Shown: positions 25,398 to 36,082, numbered from the stretch's first letter. The stretch is DNA of 40,787 nt from Christensenellaceae bacterium (GCA_031278175.1 JAITLB010000149.1:1-40787); one strand, 5' to 3'. Translations and numbers: made by a program. Notes: generated by a model not told the origin, from the sequence alone.

Positions 25398-25523
25398 AAT
25401 TTTCTTGCTTGGCTTTCCAAACTGGATTAATAAAACAAGGTTTCTTTATTTAAACTAACAGTTGCTATTATAATCGTACAATCTCGGTGTTTTTAGCATC
25501 TTAAGAGTTGTAGATATATTTGA

Positions 25524-26606
25524 CTATTTGTTTAACAACTCTAGTATTTTCTTCGTTACATCTGTTGTTCTTATTGGCTCAATGCCGTCACTAGTTATAT
25601 CAGCTGTTCTATAACCTAATTCAAGCAACGCTGTTACAGACTCTTCTATTCGCTCAGCCGCCTCACATTCATCAAGCGAAAAGCGCAACATCATTGCAAC
25701 AGATAAAATTGTAGCCATAGGATTTGCGATATTTTTTCCTGCAATATCAGGAGCTGAACCATGAATTGGCTCATATAATCCTAGTTTGCCTTTGCCTAAC
25801 GAGGCAGAAGGCAACATCCCTATTGAACCAGTTATCTGTGAGGCTTCATCGGATAAAATATCGCCAAATATATTGTTAGTCAAAATGACATCAAATTGTC
25901 CTGGATTCCTGACTAATTGCATCGCTGCATTATCGACATACATAGTAGAAAGTTCTACGTCTCTATATTCTTTAGCAACATCGGCTACGGTTTGACGCCA
26001 TAGTCTAGATGACTCTAATACATTTGCTTTGTCGATTGAGCAAACCCTTTTGCGTCTCTTTATTGCTATGTTAAAAGCCACATGTGCAATTCGCACTATT
26101 TCATCAACGGTGTATTCTTCGGTATCATAGGCATATACACACTTATTTCCTATATGTACAGATTTCCTTTGCCCAAAATATATTCCGCCTGTTAACTCGC
26201 GAATTACCATTATATCTACACCATTTGCTAATGCTGAGTCTTTGAGTGGTGATGCATTTTTAAGAGCATTATACACTACAGCTGGTCTCAAATTAGCAAA
26301 AAGTCCAAGCCCAGCACGGATTTTTAAAAGCCCAGCTTCGGGTCTGTGATTCCCTGGTAACAAATCCCATTTAGGTCCACCTACTGCACCCATAAGCACG
26401 GCATTGCACGATTTGCACAACTCTAAAGTTGAATTAGGCAATGGCTCTCCTAGCGTATCTATAGCGTGTCCGCCTATAGGCGCTTGACACATTTCAATCT
26501 GGAATTTATATATTTGCGCTACCCTCTGTAATATTTGAGTAGCTGACTCTATTATCTCTGGACCAATTCCATCACCTGGGAGCAATGCTATTTTGTATTT
26601 TTTCAT
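25524..26606 (-). CDS. leuB: 3-isopropylmalate dehydrogenase
   Basis: 360 residues, typical. Oxidises and decarboxylates (2R,3S)-3-isopropylmalate to 2-oxoisocaproate with NAD, the last pathway-specific step before transamination to leucine. Motifs: [10 protein letters not shown] (9-18), LRPAVVY and [10 protein letters not shown] (Arg residues that bind the substrate carboxylates), catalytic Tyr in the same loop, Lys in [10 protein letters not shown], the metal-binding Asp in [11 protein letters not shown], and the NAD-binding [19 protein letters not shown]. Last gene of the leuACDB operon, 18 bases after leuD. Confidence 0.97.
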   Translation of the reverse strand: MKKYKIALLPGDGIGPEIIESATQILQRVAQIYKFQIEMCQAPIGGHAIDTLGEPLPNSTLELCKSCNAVLMGAVGGPKWDLLPGNHRPEAGLLKIRAGLGLFANLRPAVVYNALKNASPLKDSALANGVDIMVIRELTGGIYFGQRKSVHIGNKCVYAYDTEEYTVDEIVRIAHVAFNIAIKRRKRVCSIDKANVLESSRLWRQTVADVAKEYRDVELSTMYVDNAAMQLVRNPGQFDVILTNNIFGDILSDEASQITGSIGMLPSASLGKGKLGLYEPIHGSAPDIAGKNIANPMATILSVAMMLRFSLDECEAAERIEESVTALLELGYRTADITSDGIEPIRTTDVTKKILELLNK

Positions 26607-26624
26607 TTTTGCCTCATTATTGAT

Positions 26625-27128
26625 TTATTTGTTTGTCTTTTCTTTCATCGCCCTTATTTTCCCTACTAGTCCTCCAGCGTTTATTATCTCTTGCATAAAT
26701 GCTGGAAACGGCGTAGCGATGTAACTTTTGCCCGTTGTGAGATTTAATATCTCGCCGTTTGAATAATCTATTTCTAATTCATCACCTGCAACAATATCGC
26801 GTGCAGCACTAGCACACTCAAGCGCTGGAAGTCCGATGTTGACGGCATTTCTGTAAAATATGCGTGCAAAGTTTTCAGCAATGACGCAACTAATGCCTGA
26901 GGCTAATATTGCGATCGGTGCGTGTTCTCTGCTAGACCCACAACCAAAATTGACACCAGCAACTATTATATCGCCACTCTTAACTTTTTTAACAAAGTCT
27001 TTATCAATGTCTTCCATACAATGTGCCGCTAGATTTTTGGGATCTGGGTTGTTTAGCACGCGCGCTGGTATTATTACATCGGTATCAACATGATTACCAT
27101 ATTTGTGAACAAATCCTCTACTCTTCAT
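26625..27128 (-). CDS. leuD: 3-isopropylmalate dehydratase small subunit
   Basis: 167 residues, the short LeuD form of Firmicutes and archaea. Swivelling aconitase-type domain: [15 protein letters not shown], the substrate loop [15 protein letters not shown] and the [12 protein letters not shown] stretch. It pairs with LeuC to isomerise 2-isopropylmalate to 3-isopropylmalate through isopropylmaleate. A 214-base gap separates it from leuC, longer than elsewhere in this operon, with no terminator visible. The start is ATG 27128 on the minus strand; an upstream AGGATT-like sequence provides a weak ribosome site. Confidence 0.95.
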   Translation of the reverse strand: MKSRGFVHKYGNHVDTDVIIPARVLNNPDPKNLAAHCMEDIDKDFVKKVKSGDIIVAGVNFGCGSSREHAPIAILASGISCVIAENFARIFYRNAVNIGLPALECASAARDIVAGDELEIDYSNGEILNLTTGKSYIATPFPAFMQEIINAGGLVGKIRAMKEKTNK

Positions 27129-27342
27129 TTTAATCCTCTAAATAGTCATTTGAAACTATTATTAATATCTTAGTAAAATTCTTTTCGCTTTTTTAGTTTG
27201 CTTAATTTGAATATTCCATTAGGTTGTATTATTAATGTTGCCTTGCATGCCTTTCGGCATTTCTTGCTGAACTTTTTATACTCCCTACTTCTATTGCTAA
27301 TCCAACTACAGAAAGTGTAATTTATCAACATTCCAAATTAAA

Positions 27343-28605
27343 TCAAAGTGCATCGGGACTGCATATTACACCTGTTATTGCAGACGCTGCTGCTATAGCT
27401 GGCGAAGCCAGATATATTTCACTCCTTATATGCCCCATCCTGCCTATGAAATTTCTGTTTGTCGTCGATACGCATTTTTCACCTTCTGCTAGTATGCCCA
27501 TATGACCACCTAAACAAGGACCACAAGTCGGTGTAGATACAGCAGCACCTGCATCGACAAAAACCTGCATAAGCCCCTCTGTGACACATTGCATCCAAAC
27601 GTTTTGCGTAGCGGGAATAACTATGCATCTTAAATACTCACTGACCTTGCGCCCGTTTAATATTTTTGCTGCCATGCGCATGTCCTCTATGCGTCCGTTC
27701 GTACAAGAACCGATTACTACCTGATCAATTTTAATTTTCATCTTCTCTACTTCTTCAATGCTTTTTGCATTTTCAGGCAGATGTGGGAAAGCAACAGTTG
27801 GACTTATATTTGACAAATCCATTTCAATGACCCTTGAATAAATAGCATCATCATCGCCAACGTATTCAGTATAATTTTTGATTCCACGCTCTGCTAAATA
27901 TGCTCTAGTTGCACTATCAACAGGGAAGATACCGTTTTTAGCACCAGCCTCTATTACCATGTTAGCAATTGTAAATCTATCGTCCATTGTAAACTGGGCT
28001 ATATCACCAGTAAACTCTATAGACTGATAGCGTGCCCCGTCAACACCAAGTCTTCCAATAAGCCAAAGTATAGCATCTTTACCACATACATATTTCTTTT
28101 TTTCGCCTTTGATAATCACTTTAATCGCTTCTGGTATCTTAAACCAACATTTACCTGTCGCCATGCCTGCAGCCATATCTGTTGATCCTATGCCTGTCGC
28201 AAACGCATTTAAAGCGCCATGCGTGCATGTATGCGAATCCGCGCCGATAACGGCATCACCTGGTTTGATAAGACCTAACTCGGGCAGTAATGCGTGTTCA
28301 ACACCTACGCGTCCTATCTCATAATAGTGCGTTATTTGATGTTTTTTTGCAAACTCGCGAACTTTCTTTGTCAAAGCTGCTGCTGCTATATCTTTATTAG
28401 GTGTAAAATGATCTGGAATAAGTGCTATCTTATCTTTATCAAAAACATCACCAACGTTCATTTTATAAAATTCATCTATTGCAACTGGTGCGGTTATGTC
28501 ATTAGCAAAAACAAGATCGACACTGCATTCAGTTAATTCGCCAGCTTTTACGCTACTACGACCTGATTTGTGCGCCATGATCTTTTGAGTTGCTGTCATT
28601 CCCAT
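27343..28605 (-). CDS. leuC: 3-isopropylmalate dehydratase large subunit
   Basis: 420 residues from the preferred start. Carries the [4Fe-4S] cluster of the isomerase: the three ligands are in IGSCTNGR and [13 protein letters not shown], and [21 protein letters not shown] is the active-site stretch. The ORF track begins at 28644, but ATG 28605 ([15 protein letters not shown]) has GAGG 7 bases upstream and matches the usual LeuC N-terminus, so residues before it are unlikely to be made. It belongs to the compact homoaconitase-like type of about 420 residues that works with a short LeuD, as found next door. Confidence 0.96.
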   Translation of the reverse strand: MGMTATQKIMAHKSGRSSVKAGELTECSVDLVFANDITAPVAIDEFYKMNVGDVFDKDKIALIPDHFTPNKDIAAAALTKKVREFAKKHQITHYYEIGRVGVEHALLPELGLIKPGDAVIGADSHTCTHGALNAFATGIGSTDMAAGMATGKCWFKIPEAIKVIIKGEKKKYVCGKDAILWLIGRLGVDGARYQSIEFTGDIAQFTMDDRFTIANMVIEAGAKNGIFPVDSATRAYLAERGIKNYTEYVGDDDAIYSRVIEMDLSNISPTVAFPHLPENAKSIEEVEKMKIKIDQVVIGSCTNGRIEDMRMAAKILNGRKVSEYLRCIVIPATQNVWMQCVTEGLMQVFVDAGAAVSTPTCGPCLGGHMGILAEGEKCVSTTNRNFIGRMGHIRSEIYLASPAIAAASAITGVICSPDAL

Positions 28606-28695
28606 ATATATACCTCGTAACTGTAATTTCCTTGCTGTGGTCATTAAAATGCCCTTATAGCGCTTTCAACATATCTATGCCCTATTTGTTAATGC

Positions 28696-30222
28696 TTAAA
28701 TAATTTGTTTTTCGTCTGTGTCTGTCAATGCTCTATTGACAGAGTCAAGATAAGCTAGTATTGATGCCTCAATAATGTTATGTGAAACGCTTTGCCCTGT
28801 ATAAAGTTTATCATTCTTTCTAAGTCTCACTATAACTTCTCCTAGCGCATCATCACCTTCTGGGATGGCGCGTATATCATACGATGCTAGTTCCCATTTG
28901 CCGTCAGTTATCTTTTCGAGTGCCTCGTATGTCGTTGTAATCGGACCGTTTTCGGACAACGTAGTAGAAATAATTTGATCACCACACTTGACAGAGATTG
29001 ATATTTCAGAGAGATTGTTAGCACTAGTTCGCAACTCGAAATTTTCTAATTTGTATACCTCGGGTACGTTTGCTGTATTATTTAATACTATTGCTTCTAA
29101 ATCCTCATCGGTAATCCTTTTCTTTTTATCAGCAAGCTCTTTAAATTGAGCAAAAGCCTCGTCTATCTTTTCGCGCGAGAGATCGTAACCTAGATTCTTT
29201 AGATGAGCACTAAATGCATGTCGACCTGACAATTTACCTAAAACCAATGTGCTTTCTTGCTTGCCTACAGACTGTGGAGTCATTATCTCATATGTTAGAG
29301 GATTCGTGAGAACACCATGCTGATGTATCCCCGACTCATGCGCAAAAGCATTATCGCCTACTATAGGTTTGCAAACGTTAATAGGAACACCAGTTAATTT
29401 TGAAATTCTCTTACTAGTTCTAAATATTGCTGACGTGTCTATATTATGATTAAGTTGCAAAATATCCTTTCGCGTGGTTAGTGCCATTATTACTTCTTCA
29501 ACAGAACAATTCCCAGCTCTCTCACCGATGCCATTTACCGTGGTTTCCATCTGTCTAGCACCATTTTGCAGTGCGGCTAGAGTATTTCCGACAGCAAGTC
29601 CTAGGTCATTGTGACAATGCACACTGACAACAGCTCGTGAAATATTCGGCACATTCTTTATTATCTCTGCAATCAAATTGCCAAATTCGTTAGGTATTTT
29701 GTACCCAACTGTATCGGGAATATTGACTGTGGTTGCACCCGCATCAATGACACCCTCTAAAACCTTGTATAAAAATTCAGGATCCGTTCTGCTAGCATCT
29801 TCACATGAAAATTCAATATCCTCACATAATGTCTTAGCATATCTTACACACTGTACGGCCTGCTCAAATACTGCATCAGGACTTAGTTTTAGTTTGTATT
29901 TCATGTGTATTTCGGAAGTGGCTAAAAACAAATGCAATCGCGGTTTTTTTGCTTCTTTTACAGCTTCCCAACCACGATCTATATCCGTTCGCACACAACG
30001 ACATAGTGCTGCAACAGAACACTTGACTGCTGACGCGACACCTTGCACAGCTTGAAAATCACCATTCGATGCTGCTGGGAAACCCGCTTCAATTATATCC
30101 ACACCCAACAGTTCTAACTGTTTTGCTATCTCTAGCTTCTCGGACAAATTCAAATTGACACCTGGTGTCTGTTCACCGTCACGCAGTGTCGTATCGAAAA
30201 CTATTACCCTATTTGAATCCAT
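28696..30222 (-). CDS. leuA: 2-isopropylmalate synthase
   Basis: 508 residues, usual size. Condenses acetyl-CoA with 2-oxoisovalerate, the committed step of leucine synthesis. The TIM barrel begins with FDTTLRDGEQTPGVNL (Arg and Asp of the active site), has the metal HxH in SVHCHNDLGLAVGN and the glycine-rich GIGERAGNCSVEEV. About 270-380 are the linker subdomains, and 385-500 is the LeuA regulatory (allosteric) domain, so leucine feedback is expected. AAGGAGC before the ATG supports the start. First gene of the operon, controlled by the Leu T-box leader upstream. Confidence 0.97.
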   Translation of the reverse strand: MDSNRVIVFDTTLRDGEQTPGVNLNLSEKLEIAKQLELLGVDIIEAGFPAASNGDFQAVQGVASAVKCSVAALCRCVRTDIDRGWEAVKEAKKPRLHLFLATSEIHMKYKLKLSPDAVFEQAVQCVRYAKTLCEDIEFSCEDASRTDPEFLYKVLEGVIDAGATTVNIPDTVGYKIPNEFGNLIAEIIKNVPNISRAVVSVHCHNDLGLAVGNTLAALQNGARQMETTVNGIGERAGNCSVEEVIMALTTRKDILQLNHNIDTSAIFRTSKRISKLTGVPINVCKPIVGDNAFAHESGIHQHGVLTNPLTYEIMTPQSVGKQESTLVLGKLSGRHAFSAHLKNLGYDLSREKIDEAFAQFKELADKKKRITDEDLEAIVLNNTANVPEVYKLENFELRTSANNLSEISISVKCGDQIISTTLSENGPITTTYEALEKITDGKWELASYDIRAIPEGDDALGEVIVRLRKNDKLYTGQSVSHNIIEASILAYLDSVNRALTDTDEKQII

Positions 30223-30373
30223 TGTTCTCTGCTCCTTGTATACTACTGTGCTTAGCTTTTATTGCTAAGCGTGTGCCTCTTTAACTAATATTTCAGTTTA
30301 TATAGAGACCACTTACTAGTCTTTTATTGTTTTAGCATTTGACTATATAGTATTAAATGAAATGAAAAAGGCA

Positions 30374-30412
30374 TAAAAAATGTCCTTGACATGTCATAAA
30401 ACTGTCAGGACG
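30374..30412 (-). terminator. T-box-controlled intrinsic terminator upstream of leuA
   Basis: Minus strand GTCCTGACA...TGTCAAGGAC followed by ATTTTTT forms a stem of 9 to 10 pairs (one bulge) with a T-run. It comes directly after the T-box sequence and ends transcription when tRNA-Leu is charged. Confidence 0.85.
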
Positions 30413-30720
30413 AAATCAAAATCAATGAAACCGCGGTACCACCCGACTTCGCACATCAAAGAGACGTGCGCACTCATATTACTCACAAGATAAAACCTAA
30501 TGAGACCTCAATTAACGGAGAGTACCCGGCAAGGCATAATTACGTAAAGTGTTCCGCCCGCTACTCCAGGATGAGACACCATCAACACCAATAAATCGTC
30601 ACAGCAACCCGATTCTCTCTGAAATTGGAGAACATTGATGATACGTTTAAACAAACCATGCTCACATAAAACTGTTTACATGCTCTGTCCTCAACGATTC
30701 CTTTCATCGTATTTAAATTT
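30413..30720 (-). promoter_or_regulatory. Leucine T-box riboswitch (specifier CUC)
   Basis: The minus strand carries the conserved T-box CGGGTGGTACCGCGG (30431-30445), which pairs with the NCCA end of uncharged tRNA. Upstream lie the stem I elements: an AGAGAATCGGGTTGCTGTGACGATT hairpin and, near GGTGTCTCATCCTGGAGTAGC, a CTC triplet (30573-30575) at the specifier position. CUC is a Leu codon, matching the leuA operon downstream. Uncharged tRNA-Leu would favour the antiterminator and allow transcription into leuA-leuC-leuD-leuB. The 5' edge is approximate. Confidence 0.92.
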
Positions 30721-30776
30721 ATTCAATTTTTATTGCATATTCATGTTGTAAAAACACTCATATATCTATATTCATA

Positions 30777-30805
30777 ATATTAGCACGTATTTCGCACGCT
30801 GTCAA
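30777..30805 (-). promoter_or_regulatory. Promoter of the leu operon
   Basis: Perfect TTGACA (30800-30805) and TAATAT (30777-30782) on the minus strand with a 17-base spacer. The start point should be about 30770, 50 bases before the first T-box stem. Confidence 0.8.
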
Positions 30806-32204
30806 CGAATAAAGCAACAGTTATAAATAAAAAAGTATTACTGTTTACTGCATTTCTCGCTGAGAGCAAAAAGCGTACTAGATTCTTTTTGTGCTTAGAA
30901 CTTATGAAAGCTGTTTTATGCGTCTTGCTTGACAGCGATGCATCATTACTATAACACTATAAAAGATAATACCATATAGTCATGAAAAATGCAACAACAA
31001 AATAAATATTACGCATGCTTTGCATAATAAATTTAGTATTTATCTTAAATTGCTGAAAGTTATACCATGATATATTTCATTATCACAAAAACACAATGGG
31101 ATTTGCTACTAAACTAAATTGCAAAACATCCCCATTTTCGCCAAACAAAATGAAAATAACTAGCACACACTATTTATACACTCATAAAAGCGCACCTCCT
31201 TGCTTTTCATTAAATTACCAGTTTTTCGCGCAATTGCTATCTCCTCACTAAATCATATCTATTTCAACACCTTGCTTAGCAAAACATACATGCGACATCT
31301 AGCAAAATATAATTATCACATTTCTCTCCGTTTAATAAAGTTATCAATTGCTTGTTAAGCGTGCAAACGAACATGCGTTCATTAACAAGTAAATGCGCGG
31401 TTCAAAATACTGGTAGCTTCAATAATCAGAGTTGGGCTTTTTAGATCTGCTTACTCCAACAAAACTCTGACGCTTTTATTCTAAATGCATCATTTTTGAA
31501 TCTCTTTTTATGTGTCGCGGCTGGGTTTATATAATTTCAGTGCCGCGATAGCGCGTATTGCACTAGCGGGGCACCAGTACCGAGTTATTTGCTACCTTAA
31601 CAAGCGCTTATAATGCTTTCATAGCAACTGCATCAATTTGTGACTGTTGCTAAACGCCATCACCCCAGCTAGGATAATAAAATAATAAAGCGACCTCGGC
31701 GCACTTAAAATAACAGCATTGTTCGATAGTTTCTACTACAACTAAAGCTAATCAAAATTTTTGCATGCCATAAACCTTATTTTTGTTTGTACTAAAGTTT
31801 AGTTAACAATAAATTGCGTGTTTAGTCTTGATTTTTCGACCAGTAAATGATACTATTATATGTGTTAAATTTAAGTTTGTACAAGGGTTAGTAATATACA
31901 ATTATACAGACTATATAATTGTCACAAACTCGCGCTACTTAAGCAGTTTTCTATTAAATTATATCACTTGTGAACAATTCGATTTAATTGCGAGTTAATT
32001 AACTTGTTATAATTTTAGAAGATGCTAATCAATACAATTAATATCTGAACTAATGCAAAACGCGTTCACGTTCAGTTTCTAGTATGTTCTAATATTAGAT
32101 AGTAGCTGACCCAATCAAGCGCGTTTGAGCTGTTTAGTAGAGCGTTAGTGTAAAACAAAATCGGCACACTAATACATTCTAAAATTATTAGGGAGTAATG
32201 TAAA
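30806..32204. other. Long gene-free stretch with several hairpins
   Basis: 1.4 kb with no ORF of note. Inverted repeats include TCAGAGTT/AACTCTGA (31426-31433 with 31463-31470, with an inner GTTGG/CCAAC), TCGCGGC/GCCGCGA (31515-31521 with 31542-31548) and AGCAAC/GTTGCT (31623-31628 with 31646-31651). A perfect ribosome site AAGGAGGTG on the minus strand (about 31193-31202) leads only to a three-codon reading frame. A non-coding RNA or a lost gene is possible; nothing matches rnpB, tmRNA or SRP RNA. Confidence 0.4.
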
Positions 32205-32894
32205 ATGCTATCAATAACAAAAATCCAACACGCGTGTTTTCTTATTTCTGCAGGGAATGCTACTATAGTCACAGATCCGTATTGCACCGATATTGAAAAT
32301 GCTATTAAGCAATTTCCGACAATAAAAAACCCAGATTATATTTTAGTCTCACATGGACATCATGATCACATCGGTAATTTGTTTGATATATTAGGGAATA
32401 AAACAACGGTGATAGCAAATTTTGAGATATGCAATTTCTTAGCAAGAAAAGGTATCACTAAATTGATTCCAATGAACACAGGCGGCCGTCTTGAGTTTAC
32501 TGGTGGGTCTTTTACTATGGTTCACGCTATACACAGTAGCACCATTGAAGACAATGGGGAGTCTCTCTATGCTGGGCTTGCCTGTGGTTATATTATCTCA
32601 ATTGGTGGTAAGACAATATATTTTGCTGGCGACACAGATTTATTTGGTGACATGCAAATAATGGAAGAGCTATACAAACCTCAAATAGGATTATTGCCAA
32701 TAGGTGGAAGGTTCACAATGAATATTGCAAGTGCTGCTTTTGCTTGTAATAACTATTTTAACTTCGAAATTATTATACCTATGCACTACAATACTTTCCC
32801 GCCAATCGCGGTTAATACTGATGATTTTGTAGGTGCAATTAAAAAAAGCAAAGTTGTAGTACTAAACGATTTCACTAGTGCACTTGTGCCATGA
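32205..32894 (+). CDS. UPF0173 metal-dependent hydrolase (metallo-beta-lactamase fold)
   Basis: 229 residues, the family length. Metal ligands are all visible: SHGHHDHIGN (H50, H52, D54, H55), the HAIHSS His, the Asp in AGDTDLFGD and the His in PMHYNTFPPI at the end. These are the UPF0173/YtkL signature blocks. Members hydrolyse small esters or lactones (the UlaG lactonase is a distant relative) but most have no known substrate. The start has GGGAG about 9 bases before ATG. Single gene, with a hairpin terminator downstream. Cytoplasmic. Confidence 0.92.
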   Translation: MLSITKIQHACFLISAGNATIVTDPYCTDIENAIKQFPTIKNPDYILVSHGHHDHIGNLFDILGNKTTVIANFEICNFLARKGITKLIPMNTGGRLEFTGGSFTMVHAIHSSTIEDNGESLYAGLACGYIISIGGKTIYFAGDTDLFGDMQIMEELYKPQIGLLPIGGRFTMNIASAAFACNNYFNFEIIIPMHYNTFPPIAVNTDDFVGAIKKSKVVVLNDFTSALVP

Positions 32895-33002
32895 TGTAAA
32901 CACACATTAAACCCCGTAGCAAAACTTCTTTTGCTCACTTATAGTTTTTAAGCCCATAACGCGCTTATGGCAAGCAATTAAAGCTTTTACACGTCAACGT
33001 TT

Positions 33003-33058
33003 AACGCCACACCCACTTTCATCGCTGAAGTAGATGTGGCGCTATTGTTTGTTTTTTC
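33003..33058 (+). terminator. Intrinsic terminator after the UPF0173 gene
   Basis: CGCCACA (33005-33011) pairs with TGTGGCG (33035-33041), the inner part adds ACTTTCA/TGAAGT with one bulge, and a T-rich run (TTTGTTTTTT) follows. Confidence 0.65.
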
Positions 33059-33248
33059 TCTATATCGACACAAAATCATACAAATCTAAATGGTTTCTAA
33101 ATATATGAGTGCTATGTCTCAATGCGGATTTGTCAGATTTGTTTGTCGCGTCGACTATGAAAACTGATTATGCGTGTTAGTGACAATTTGAACTATTTGC
33201 GCATCTATAGCGCGATGTTATTCATCTCTGGAACAAGATAAATGGGTT

Positions 33249-35279
33249 TTACCTGACCACGTTAGCGGATGCTATGTCTATCAATTCGCCTACAGAAACC
33301 ACTTCTACGTGAGATGCAAGATTGTCTACAAAATAGTTTATCCATGACATTTGGGTTATTGTCCATACATGTACATTTATTAGACTATATGCACCATTAG
33401 TAGTTATGTCAGTTGATTGCATGTTAACTACGTTTGCGACACTCCTTATTATTAACTCAGAAGGGTTTGTATCCCACAAAGAACGTCTCACCGTAATAAA
33501 AGGTTTGTCGTTACTCCAGTATATTTTGCCTTTGTCATATTCGTATTTCGATGGATCCATCAACCATATCCCGCCTTTTATCGCATCTTGTGAAGAATAA
33601 TACCCTGCCTTTTCAAGTATAGACGTTTCACCATTTGCAAACTTATGCTTGTTATCTAAAAGCGTAATTACATCAATATCTGAAGCTCTCATTGCTTTTG
33701 TCGTCTTTTCTACAAAAGCTGATAAAATGTCATTTGGGAAAAGGGAAGAGTTCATGTATCCCGCTCCTGAGGGACCAGTAATAAAGTGGTCATTTTCACT
33801 AGCACTGGCATACACGCGTTGCAAGCTGTATGCATTCAACTCAAATGCTAGAGGAGGGACAGTCCACGTTAGTTTGTAATCGGTACGACCTTTTAATCGT
33901 TGCGCAAAAAGAGAACCATCTAAGAGATACTCCCCTTGGAAATATTGCAAATTGTCGCCATCTGAAAGCAGTAGTGCAACATAGTGTTTACCTTGTTCGC
34001 CAGTAATTTGTCTATCCTCATTAGGTTGAGAAAATGTTGTATGCTCTAGCGCACTTAAATAACTCAAATTGAAAGCATAATCAGAAGCAATTATAAAATC
34101 ACCAAATTTAGATATTTCAATAACAAATTCAAGTTCATCAGAAGACCATCCAAGAATTGGTGTGTTGCTATTTGCCCATGGCAAAACTTCATTTCTCAAA
34201 AAATCAACGTCGGTCTGTTCATCATGTCGAGTAAAGAAAATGAAACAACTATTAGATATGCCATAATCTCTTAGGGCATATGTATCTGCCTCATCACTAA
34301 GCTCGACTGGTTGATGGATTAATAAGTTCTTATTAAGTACATCTTTATAGCGATTAAATATTACACGTTGTTTTTGCGCTCTGTCGCCTTCTATTAAGCT
34401 CATATCCTCGTGAAATTCAAATCCTGCTTGCTCTACTTGCGACCTTAAACTTTCTGGAACCGCTAAATATGACTCTGCTGCAGAAACAGTAGAGGCTAAA
34501 TTAATGCCGATATCGCCGTTAGCGCTATTGTACGTTACAAACTTCTTATCTTTTACATGCGATTCAAACATTTTAAGCAACTCAAACAGATCATTAACCC
34601 TAACTATGTTTATCTCAGGATCGTAACACTGTGCTGTATATAAATAACTAATATCGTTATACCTGTCAATATATATCTCTGCCTTGGTTTTTGCAACTAT
34701 ACCCTGAATATTTATTAAAAGTGCCAGTCTGTCACGATTGAATTTTCTTGCGTCTACGACATATACCGTCTTTGAATATTCTTTCTTCTCAAAATATACA
34801 CTATCAAATGACGTATCAGGTTCAGTAATCTCTTTTTGATATGCCGAAATAGTAAAGTTTATAAGCTTGCCTGTTAGTCCTACAATCACTTTAAAAGTGA
34901 ATTTCAATTCATTTTCATTTACCAAAAAATACACAGTGGGCAAACCATTAGCTGGTCTTTCGAATCCAAGGGTGTCACCTAGTTCCATATATGGAGAGTA
35001 CTCAGTATCTCCATCATCACTAATAAGGGTGACTTGTGACGCATAAATCGTCCGCTGCTCCTGGGTATAATTAACATCAACTTTTATAAGTTTTTTGCCC
35101 GCTTCTGGGCTTGTCACATTTGTTACTAGATATCCTCTTTCAATGCACATTGTGTTACCACCAAGGAAAAAGTATTTACCCAATTGCTCATACTCGTAAT
35201 TGACATCTAGACATCCCAACGGCAAAATAATCAACAATGCAGTTAAAAATACAACTATAGCTAATTTGATTTTTTTCAT
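33249..35279 (-). CDS. GxGYxYP-family putative glycosyl hydrolase, lipoprotein
   Basis: 676 residues from the preferred ATG 35279 (GGAAGG upstream); the ORF track begins 17 codons earlier without support. Signal peptide with lipobox LPLGC (Cys 23), so anchored on the cell surface. The N-terminal half (about 40-330) is strand-rich. The C-terminal half has the family signature: LLSDGDNLQ (about 440), LTWTVPP and GPSGAGYMNSSLFP (about 500), a variant of GxGYxYP in which the second Tyr is replaced. The family is proposed to be carbohydrate-active, but I know of no confirmed activity. Together with the beta-mannosidase 11 kb away it hints at glycan use, though the genes are not linked in an operon. 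Confidence 0.82.
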   Translation of the reverse strand: MKKIKLAIVVFLTALLIILPLGCLDVNYEYEQLGKYFFLGGNTMCIERGYLVTNVTSPEAGKKLIKVDVNYTQEQRTIYASQVTLISDDGDTEYSPYMELGDTLGFERPANGLPTVYFLVNENELKFTFKVIVGLTGKLINFTISAYQKEITEPDTSFDSVYFEKKEYSKTVYVVDARKFNRDRLALLINIQGIVAKTKAEIYIDRYNDISYLYTAQCYDPEINIVRVNDLFELLKMFESHVKDKKFVTYNSANGDIGINLASTVSAAESYLAVPESLRSQVEQAGFEFHEDMSLIEGDRAQKQRVIFNRYKDVLNKNLLIHQPVELSDEADTYALRDYGISNSCFIFFTRHDEQTDVDFLRNEVLPWANSNTPILGWSSDELEFVIEISKFGDFIIASDYAFNLSYLSALEHTTFSQPNEDRQITGEQGKHYVALLLSDGDNLQYFQGEYLLDGSLFAQRLKGRTDYKLTWTVPPLAFELNAYSLQRVYASASENDHFITGPSGAGYMNSSLFPNDILSAFVEKTTKAMRASDIDVITLLDNKHKFANGETSILEKAGYYSSQDAIKGGIWLMDPSKYEYDKGKIYWSNDKPFITVRRSLWDTNPSELIIRSVANVVNMQSTDITTNGAYSLINVHVWTITQMSWINYFVDNLASHVEVVSVGELIDIASANVVR

Positions 35280-35410
35280 AATAGTCCTTCCATAATAACG
35301 CAAGACTACGTTATTATCCGAGCCGCGCATGCTTAAATTCGTGCTAGCGACAGTCTTGCAAAATTACTATTACTGCAATAATATCACCAACACTGATTTC
35401 GGTGTCGTTA

Positions 35411-35439
35411 AGCATAACATTTTTTATAGGATTTTTCAA
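35411..35439 (-). promoter_or_regulatory. Candidate promoter of the GxGYxYP lipoprotein gene
   Basis: Minus strand TTGAAA (35434-35439), 17-base spacer, TATGCT (35411-35416). The leader to the ATG at 35279 is about 125 bases. Confidence 0.4.
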
Positions 35440-35978
35440 GTAAAATGCCAAATATCGACACAATTGCCAATCTGAATAGGGAATTGCATTTGCTCATTAA
35501 CGTATCAATATTACAATTTGTGTTCAAGAATGATGGTGCTTCTTTGTGGTCATATAAATGGATTAATGCAACACTTTGCGGAAAACGTTTATTCTCTAAA
35601 ATTCAGTAACAAGATAATCCAAATTAAAATGTTAAGCTCTAAAATCCCAATGTGATGTTGCTCTTAACTTGCTTTCATAAAACGCAAATATACTACATAC
35701 CACTCTAGTATTTGACAAATTTCGAACGTTTTGATATATTTAATTATATTTACTCACCTAGCTGAGTCAATTATCGTTAGCCCTTGAGTAAATAAAGTAG
35801 TTTTACTACGCTTGTTTGTCTTTAATTAAGCCAAAAAGCGATGTAGTTATTATAAAACAAATTGTAATTTGCGATGTTTAGCAACTTAAGTAACTATCTT
35901 TTGCGCTGGCAACACGTTGCAACGTATAGCAGACTTGATATTTGTACCATCAATAATTTGAAATTGATTTCTTATTAT
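35440..35978. other. Gene-free spacer upstream of tRNA-Pro
   Basis: About 540 AT-rich bases with no ORF or RNA gene recognised. The ORF at 35874-36119 in the track is a chance frame running through the tRNA. Confidence 0.45.
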
Positions 35979-36055
35979 CGAGATGTAGCGCAGTTTGGTA
36001 GCGCGCTTGGTTCGGGACCAAGAGGTCATGGGTTCGAATCCCCTCATCTCGACCA
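35979..36055 (+). tRNA. tRNA-Pro (anticodon CGG)
   Basis: 77 bases with encoded CCA. Acceptor CGAGATG/CATCTCG perfect, anticodon stem CTTGG/CCAAG with loop TTCGGGA (anticodon CGG), T-arm TGGG/CCC-type with GGTTCGAATC, discriminator A. The following DNA changes character, so this tRNA may have been the integration site of the island, although no second copy of its 3' end is seen in the window. Confidence 0.96.
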
Positions 36056-36082
36056 TCTTAATCAACAGTCGTTGATACCTTC

